Source: Schistocephalus solidus
Taxonomy: Eukaryota; Platyhelminthes; Cestoda; Diphyllobothriidea; Diphyllobothriidae
Assembly: GCA_017591395.1 (NCBI GenBank)
Contig: WEDG01007480.1
Location: 1-64,000 of the forward strand
Direction: 5' to 3'
Length of the DNA stretch: 64,000 bases
Part shown: positions 59,340 through 64,000 of the stretch, in pieces
How positions within the stretch are numbered: position 1 is the first letter of the stretch
Layout: each line of letters begins with the position of its first letter
Notes under the pieces: model-generated
Told to the model about the DNA's origin: nothing
Databases searched by the model: none
What the model saw: the letters and a program-made list of their open reading frames with translations, nothing else
Translations under genes and position numbers: made by a program

Positions 59340-61200
59340 CATTAGATAAAGCCTAATAATCGATGTGACATAAAACTCTGTCTACCGCGTGCCACATCGT
59401 CGTACAGTAAAATTGACCATAGGACTATCGTATGAGTGATGGGTGACGCTTTAGTGTCTGTGAACATATGACCGCATAGGGTCCCGAGATGCAGGCCGTT
59501 TTCGCGGTCGTTTTCGTATTTGCAAATACAACCGGATAGGCCAATGCGATGCACGAATATAGGCGGCGAACCTGGCGGGCGTTGGTTGGGTCTCCGCTAG
59601 AGCTGCGACCAAGCAGCCTGTGTCTGAGCAAGCCAATGCATGGTTTGAATGTACAAAAACATTGTCCCTATTACGGCGAGGACGAAAGTGCGCGATTGCA
59701 GAGGACCAGCACTAGAACGGCTGCTACGGGGAGGGCAGATGGGGAAAATTCTTCAGTGATGGTAGCGGTTTGATGTGCGAAATGGCCGGCGTTGTTGGCA
59801 TTACGATAAAATAAAGGGTACGCAATGAAGTCAATCTAGTAAAGAAGAATAAGACTGGTTGAGCATCGAAACAGTTTATTTATTATTCTGAGCTTTGACC
59901 TCGTGTGCGGGTCTAGCGTCAGAGATAATAGCAGCAACAGAACAAGCCACAGTTGGAGGGGGTACAAGCCAATCAACAATCAATGACGAAAATCTGGAGG
60001 TGACTGTGCTGGGTTCTGTATGTCGGCACCATATCGATACATTGATTGACTGAGTTCGCATCCAAGGCCCAGCCTTCAATCAATTCTCGAATTTTTTGCT
60101 CACGGCATGTGCGATTATCTTGAAGGTCGTTAAGCTAACCTTATGTCCCGTTTCGTAGGTGTGGGTAGCCACTCACGATCATTCGTCACCCCGTCGCTCA
60201 GTCGGCTTAGGTTCAGGTATACGCTTGGGAATGGTGTGCAATTCCAACACCTAGTGCCAGAACAATGTGCTCAGGCGCTTCGGAGAAGTTCTGTAATGGA
60301 TCCTCCGGGACCGAAAACGTAGGCATCGATTTATAAAGGCCTTCGGATAGCCATTCCGCATAAATCATCCGCAGATATATCAGGCTTTACGTTCTTGTCC
60401 TCCTAGGCGGCAAACATCGATCGACATTACGAACATGTTTACAGATTTGATTTGTCATACAAAATGCAGGCAAGTGAGCGCGCGAAGCCAATACTTCGAA
60501 GGGTTTTTGCGTTGTCTATGCCCCTTGGCGCATTTACTTGACTATGCAAAGTCCAAGTGTCCTAGGAGGAGGCATGTAAGACTAACGAACGCTCCACAAC
60601 AACCTCTGACACTGAATAAACAGGAGGTAAGGTTTGTATCGCGATAGACTGCGAACTATCGCCCCAAATTACGCGCCTCACAAAACCCCAGGCTGCGACT
60701 GATGAGCGCTCGATACATTCTTGCCAGGATATTCTCAGATATCAAAATGTAAAGCGTGAAGATATTGTGACTAAAGCTACCAAATCGGCTCAGTACGAAG
60801 TTTGATGAGATAAAAAAAATTAGGACAGGGGTAAAAGGTAGCCATAGAGTGACAGTTATCCGGGATTCATGTCAGAAGTGGTGCGGAGCGCTGAGAGAAC
60901 CTATATTGGCCAACTTGTCTGATTGCGCTTCCAGTCGGTACGCGTTAGCATCCCAATTTTTCGCCCAGTATGTTTTTCCTCTGCCAGAAAGAAGTTTTTC
61001 CCAATTGCCAGTCAAGTCAACAGCGGGACTGCAGATGCACTTGATGAATTACAAGACTATTAGGTCTACGAAAAGAGCACAAAAGACAAGGAAATCTTGA
61101 CATTCTTGCCTATACCAACCAAAAGGAAAAACCTACCAACGAGGTAAAGAGGGGATGTAGAGAACGAAGGCGATGCCAGATGCAAAATAAACTGGGGCAT
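59340..61200. other. RALGAPB intron, no gene seen
   Basis: No family signature on either strand. Short frames such as 60849-61100 (+) have no support. Confidence 0.6.
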
Positions 61201-61216
61201 GAAGACATAGACTTAC

Positions 61217-61458
61217 TATTAGGTTCCACATTAGAAAAAACCTCAGGAGTTCGGATGGTGGCGTAGCGGAAATGCTCCGTCACATCAATCGGCCCATAGA
61301 GATTAGTGGGTACGCCAAGGAAGGTGGGTAGGAGATTAAGGCTGGGGGAGATGCCCAGAAAGAGATCAACGACCACAGAGAGAGCACGAATAGCCTGGTG
61401 AAAGATGGTTGGCAAGAAGGCGGCGGAGATACGACACCTTGCAGCACCCTGCCAGTGG
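61217..61458 (-). CDS. RALGAPB: RALGAPB exon (most upstream one in the window)
   Basis: Acceptor acgctcgtcttacag and donor AATA|gtaagt flank a frame with AAFLPTIFHQAIRALSVVVD and LFLGISPS, matching [20 protein letters not shown] and FLGISRPR of vertebrate RALGAPB. About 340 residues should precede it, so the first exons and promoter lie beyond 64 kb. The Penelope-like elements at 61.9-64 kb would then be inside the next intron. Confidence 0.9.
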
Positions 61459-61845
61459 CTGTAAGACGAGCGTAGGAAAATGGTAAGACAAGTGAGGCAT
61501 GTGTGACAGAGAAAACTATCCAGTATTAGGTCTCCTGTACGTGAGTTGGTGAAACGGCTTTCCATTAAAACTTTATATTCCTAAACAGCGGTTATTTTTG
61601 TTCTAAGACAGTTGTATTTGAACCTATCTCAGTGTCAGTTTACCTGGAAAACCAAGACTGGAGTCGTCAGCCATCTCAGAAGGCAAAATAACACTGACGA
61701 GCACAACACAACACCCATTATCCAACCATATACGCAAGCCGATTAAGATGTTCATGGTAAACTACACCAGCGACTTACTTATAAGTTTTTAGAAAAATCA
61801 CCGCGAGCCGTGTTCCTTATGTAACGAAAAAAGCGAATCAGGCAA

Positions 61846-61866
61846 ATAATATATATATATATATAA
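61846..61866. repeat. short (AT)n run
   Basis: About nine AT dinucleotides near the outer end of the Penelope-like fragment. Confidence 0.9.
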
Positions 61867-61977
61867 ACTAATATGCGTAAAGATTCGAAAGTCCCGTTAT
61901 CTTATCGCGTTCATCATCTCCTGAAGAAGACGAAGAAGAAGAGGGGGCGAGTTCATGGACCAAATTGTATTTGTACT

Positions 61978-62011
61978 GACGTTTCGAAAGCCTTCTCGCT
62001 TCCATCATCAG
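61978..62011 (-). ncRNA. hammerhead ribozyme-like motif of the Penelope-like element
   Basis: The - strand has CTGATGA, then a stem of six pairs (GGAAGC with GCTTTC, one G-T pair) closed by GAGAAG, then GAAAC and GTC. This is the hammerhead core order (CUGAUGA, helix II, GAAA, cleavage triplet GUC) with a minimal helix III. Such motifs are known in the terminal repeats of Penelope-like elements. One extra T next to helix II is unusual. Confidence 0.7.
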
Positions 62012-62073
62012 AGTAAAGTGCTTGCTGCTCCTGGTGGTCTTGAGTTAGTCAGTCTTGCCGCGTGCCTCGTATT

Positions 62074-62751
62074 TTATCCATGGTGGACGCGTGAACTTTG
62101 ACCTGCCCGATCGCCGCTGACTTCCTTAGACCTCCCCGAGGTTGAACGCCGGCGGGCTCGCGTGACTGCTGTCCCCTTTGGAGCCGTCGTAGGTTTAGGC
62201 AAGGCAGCGTGCCTGTTGGCCTCCCCCACGTCAATCAGCGGACTGAGCAGTCGTTGCTGCTCTCGTGAGTTGTTATCCGATTTACGGGCGCATTCGTGAG
62301 GCAGTGTTTGACTTTGTTCATGTGACCTTCGGCCACCACCCCACTTTTCCGTGAGCCTAGGCTCTCGGTTCCGTGTGCTCGTTTGCCTTATTGGCCCTGG
62401 CCGAACTGATCCGAACCGTGTACGAAGCGCCTGGTAGGCGGGATGTAAGTCTATAGCTCGGTTGAGTGTACCAGTCGAGGACCAGCTCTCGAGCACCAAT
62501 CTGGCCATCTTCTCATTGGCTCGGCCAATCACCCTTGTTTTGTCAAAGGCGAAATCATGGTTCAGCTGTTGTGCGTGACCATAAACCAAAGACAACTTGT
62601 CTTTGCGGTTGATTGCAAGTTGGTGTTCATGCAACCTTGTGCCCAAGCGTTTACCCGTTTCACCAACATACCTTGATTCACAATTTTGGCATGGTATGCT
62701 GTAGACCACTGCTGATTGTTCTGTCACTGGTAGCGGGTCTTTGGGATTCAT
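62074..62751 (-). CDS. GIY-YIG endonuclease end of a Penelope-like element
   Basis: The frame begins with a linker NPKDPLPVTEQ and the endonuclease strand AVVYSIPCQNCESRYVGETG, where VVYSIPC and RYVGET are the GIY and YIG positions. KRLGTRLHEHQ follows with the conserved Arg and the His/Glu helix. NHDFAFDKTRVIGRAN and KMARLVLESW carry the later conserved blocks, including the metal-binding Glu. The last 100 or so residues are a basic, low-complexity tail. The ATG is internal to a longer polyprotein, so this is a truncated copy. Confidence 0.85.
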   Translation of the reverse strand: MNPKDPLPVTEQSAVVYSIPCQNCESRYVGETGKRLGTRLHEHQLAINRKDKLSLVYGHAQQLNHDFAFDKTRVIGRANEKMARLVLESWSSTGTLNRAIDLHPAYQALRTRFGSVRPGPIRQTSTRNREPRLTEKWGGGRRSHEQSQTLPHECARKSDNNSREQQRLLSPLIDVGEANRHAALPKPTTAPKGTAVTRARRRSTSGRSKEVSGDRAGQSSRVHHG

Positions 62752-62913
62752 GACTTGCTGTCTGATAGTGACATGAACGTCTTACCGAAATGCATCGCAT
62801 ATAGACCGCCTGTGAACACTGAACTATGCCAGCGGACGATGGCAAATTTCAAAAAGAGAATGATCAGGGTGCTAATACGAGATTGTCACGTCTGAATTAA
62901 CAAATACCGCCGT

Positions 62914-63732
62914 ATGATTGAACAACATTCTTCCACTTGCCAGTCAATTTTTACGATGCACGAATTGGAAACCCTCAAAACGGCAATCCTAGACAGTGCA
63001 CGGCGTCATCGCAAATCACGTGATGACCAGCTGTCTGGGAAATTTGAAAAAATCCATCCTAGAAAGCAACCCTCTTCCGATGGTGCCCTGGTTCACAACT
63101 TGTCCTCTCATCGGCTCACTCAGCAACAACTAGCGGTTCTATCCTATGACGCAAAATTCAACACGAAAGATGCTCGACCAGAAGACTTCATTGCATCCTT
63201 CGAGTCGGCGCTCCAGAAGTGCGATGCTGTTGAGGAGTGCAAAAACGCCATGCGGCAACAAGTGGTAAATCTGCTCCTCCAGCACCAACGTCAGACAACT
63301 ATTTCAAAGGCAGAAGAACGAGAACTTCTGAAAATACGAAAAACAGAGGATATCGTAACCCTGCCCGCAGACAAAGGGCGCTCGACTGTCGTCATGGATA
63401 AGTCTGAGTACGGAGCAAAACTGAGGAACCTCTTGATGGACAAGGAATCCTATGTGCTATCGACTACCAGTGACTTCAAAAAGCTCGTGAACAGCATAAA
63501 CAAGACGGTCGACAAGCTGAGGAAGGCGGGAGCTCTCACGCAAAGAGAAGCGCTGGCCACAAAAGCCACTGATTCCGCAATGGCACGCTTCTACGGCCTG
63601 CCGAAGGTTCACAAGCCAGGAGTGCCCCTACGCCCCATCGTCTCCTTACGTGGAACCCCAACCTTTGGGCTGTCAAAGTGGTTGTATCAGCGACTTTGTT
63701 TCCTAACCAAGGATTCGAAGTGGACAGTGTAG
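62914..63732 (+). pseudogene. Penelope-like RT, N-terminal part with premature stop
   Basis: 272 codons end at TAG 63730-63732, in the middle of the RT. The same frame continues afterwards with conserved RT sequence for the remaining 270 bases. The stop therefore looks like a single nonsense mutation, and this copy is recent but dead. Confidence 0.85.
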
Positions 63733-64000
63733 TCAGCTGACGAGTTCTTAACGCACATCAAACATCTTGAAGTAGAGGCAGACGAGGTGATGGTGTCCTT
63801 TGACGTGATTTCGTTATTTACCTCTATCCCACCCGCATTGGCTATCGAAACTATCGACGGCTTTCTCCAGGAAAAATATAACGAGACCGACCAAAAACTC
63901 AAACGAGTGCATATCATCGAACTCCTAGAACTGTGTCTTAAGACGTTCTTCACATTCAACGGCCAGGTCTACGAGCAAAAGAAGGGGACGCTAATGGGCT
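62914..64000 (+). mobile_element. Penelope-like element RT, + copy, cut by the window end
   Basis: The N-terminal region and RT start are in frame from 62914. Diagnostic blocks are VTLPADKGRSTVVMDKSEY, RFYGLPKVHKPGVPLRPIVS and, after an in-frame TAG at 63730-63732, VMVSFDVISLFTSIPP (motif A with the catalytic Asp) and a KKGTLMG end at the window edge. These separate Penelope-like RTs from LINE RTs and telomerase. The rest, with motif C and its endonuclease, should lie beyond 64 kb. Confidence 0.9.

Larger units (their letters stand above)
27696..61458 (-). other. RALGAPB: RALGAPB gene span (partial, N-terminus beyond window)
   Basis: The beta subunit forms a heterodimer with a catalytic alpha subunit and is needed for GTP hydrolysis on RalA and RalB, in the cytoplasm. 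Translating the - strand gives a series of exons in the same order as the animal protein, from the segment with LPTIFHQAIRALSVVVDLFL (about residue 340 in human) to the C-terminal Rap-GAP-like domain. Most have AG/GT borders. The phases agree at the joins where I can define both sides: 61217/53716, 53318/52724, 45149/43264, 43161/41689, 40184/39997, 31561/29514, 28561/28482 and 28203/28120. At least three small exons are still unplaced, and exon borders marked approximate are uncertain. The introns total more than 30 kb and are filled with retrotransposons. Confidence 0.92.
61900..62810 (-). mobile_element. Penelope-like element, 5'-truncated - copy
   Basis: On the - strand: the GIY-YIG endonuclease end of the ORF (62074-62751 with some sequence upstream of its first ATG), then a 3' non-coding part with a hammerhead-like motif at 61978-62011. 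The RT part is absent. It faces away from the + strand RT that begins at 62914. Confidence 0.85.

Noticed and set aside
1..64000. CRISPR arrays, bacterial operons, Shine-Dalgarno sites, rRNA genes
   Set aside because: Nothing of the kind is visible; the sequence has spliced genes and animal retroelements.

Overview
This is a eukaryotic nuclear window, most likely from a flatworm with a large, repeat-rich genome. A pseudophyllidean tapeworm of the Spirometra, Dibothriocephalus or Schistocephalus kind is my best guess. That guess is inference: it rests on the mix of CR1/L2-like LINEs, LINEs whose reverse transcriptase ends in an array of C2H2 zinc fingers, and Penelope-like elements, together with long introns and very divergent but alignable metazoan genes. 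There are no operons or bacterial features.

Host genes. Two ordinary genes meet tail to tail near 27.2-27.7 kb. On the + strand, 26049-27182 is an intronless mevalonate kinase ORF of 377 residues with all three GHMP-kinase motifs. On the - strand, from 27696 to beyond the right edge, lies a gene of at least 34 kb for the beta subunit of the Ral GTPase-activating complex (RALGAPB). I could place about 15 exons by translating the - strand and matching them to the known protein order. Most have GT/AG borders and several neighbouring pairs have matching phases. The N-terminal exons lie beyond 64 kb. A single exon-shaped piece of a DEAH-box helicase (DHX35-like) sits on the + strand inside one of its introns.

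Region by region. 0.7-20.8 kb is a graveyard of non-LTR retrotransposons: LINE-A (CR1/L2-like) copies at 1.1-3.4 with 6.0-6.4, 7.4-10.0 (+) and 10.7-13.4 (-); LINE-B copies at 3.7-5.0 (-), 10.0-14.4 (+, split by a LINE-A copy with an 8-bp target duplication) and 19.2-20.8 (+); and LINE-C at 16.8-19.1 (+). A cluster of tRNA-derived SINEs, (TA)n runs and foldbacks lies at 3.4-6.0. 20.8-26.0 kb is nearly featureless apart from a layered palindrome near 22.0 kb and a faint RTE remnant. 26-32.6 kb holds mevalonate kinase and the 3' half of RALGAPB. 32.9-61 kb is RALGAPB intron with scattered exons, filled with RTE-like elements carrying zinc fingers (36.1-38.0 -, 45.4-46.6 -, 56.4-58.3 +), their 3' repeats, and a pair of inverted arms (49.2-50.5 and 55.0-56.35) that bracket two RALGAPB exons. 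61.9-64 kb holds two Penelope-like elements head to head: a GIY-YIG fragment (-) with a hammerhead-ribozyme-like motif, and an RT (+) that runs off the window.

How the genes relate. Mevalonate kinase feeds isoprenoid synthesis (dolichol, ubiquinone, prenyl groups). RalGAP inactivates the prenylated GTPase Ral. I see no evidence that the two genes are functionally coupled here beyond being convergent neighbours.
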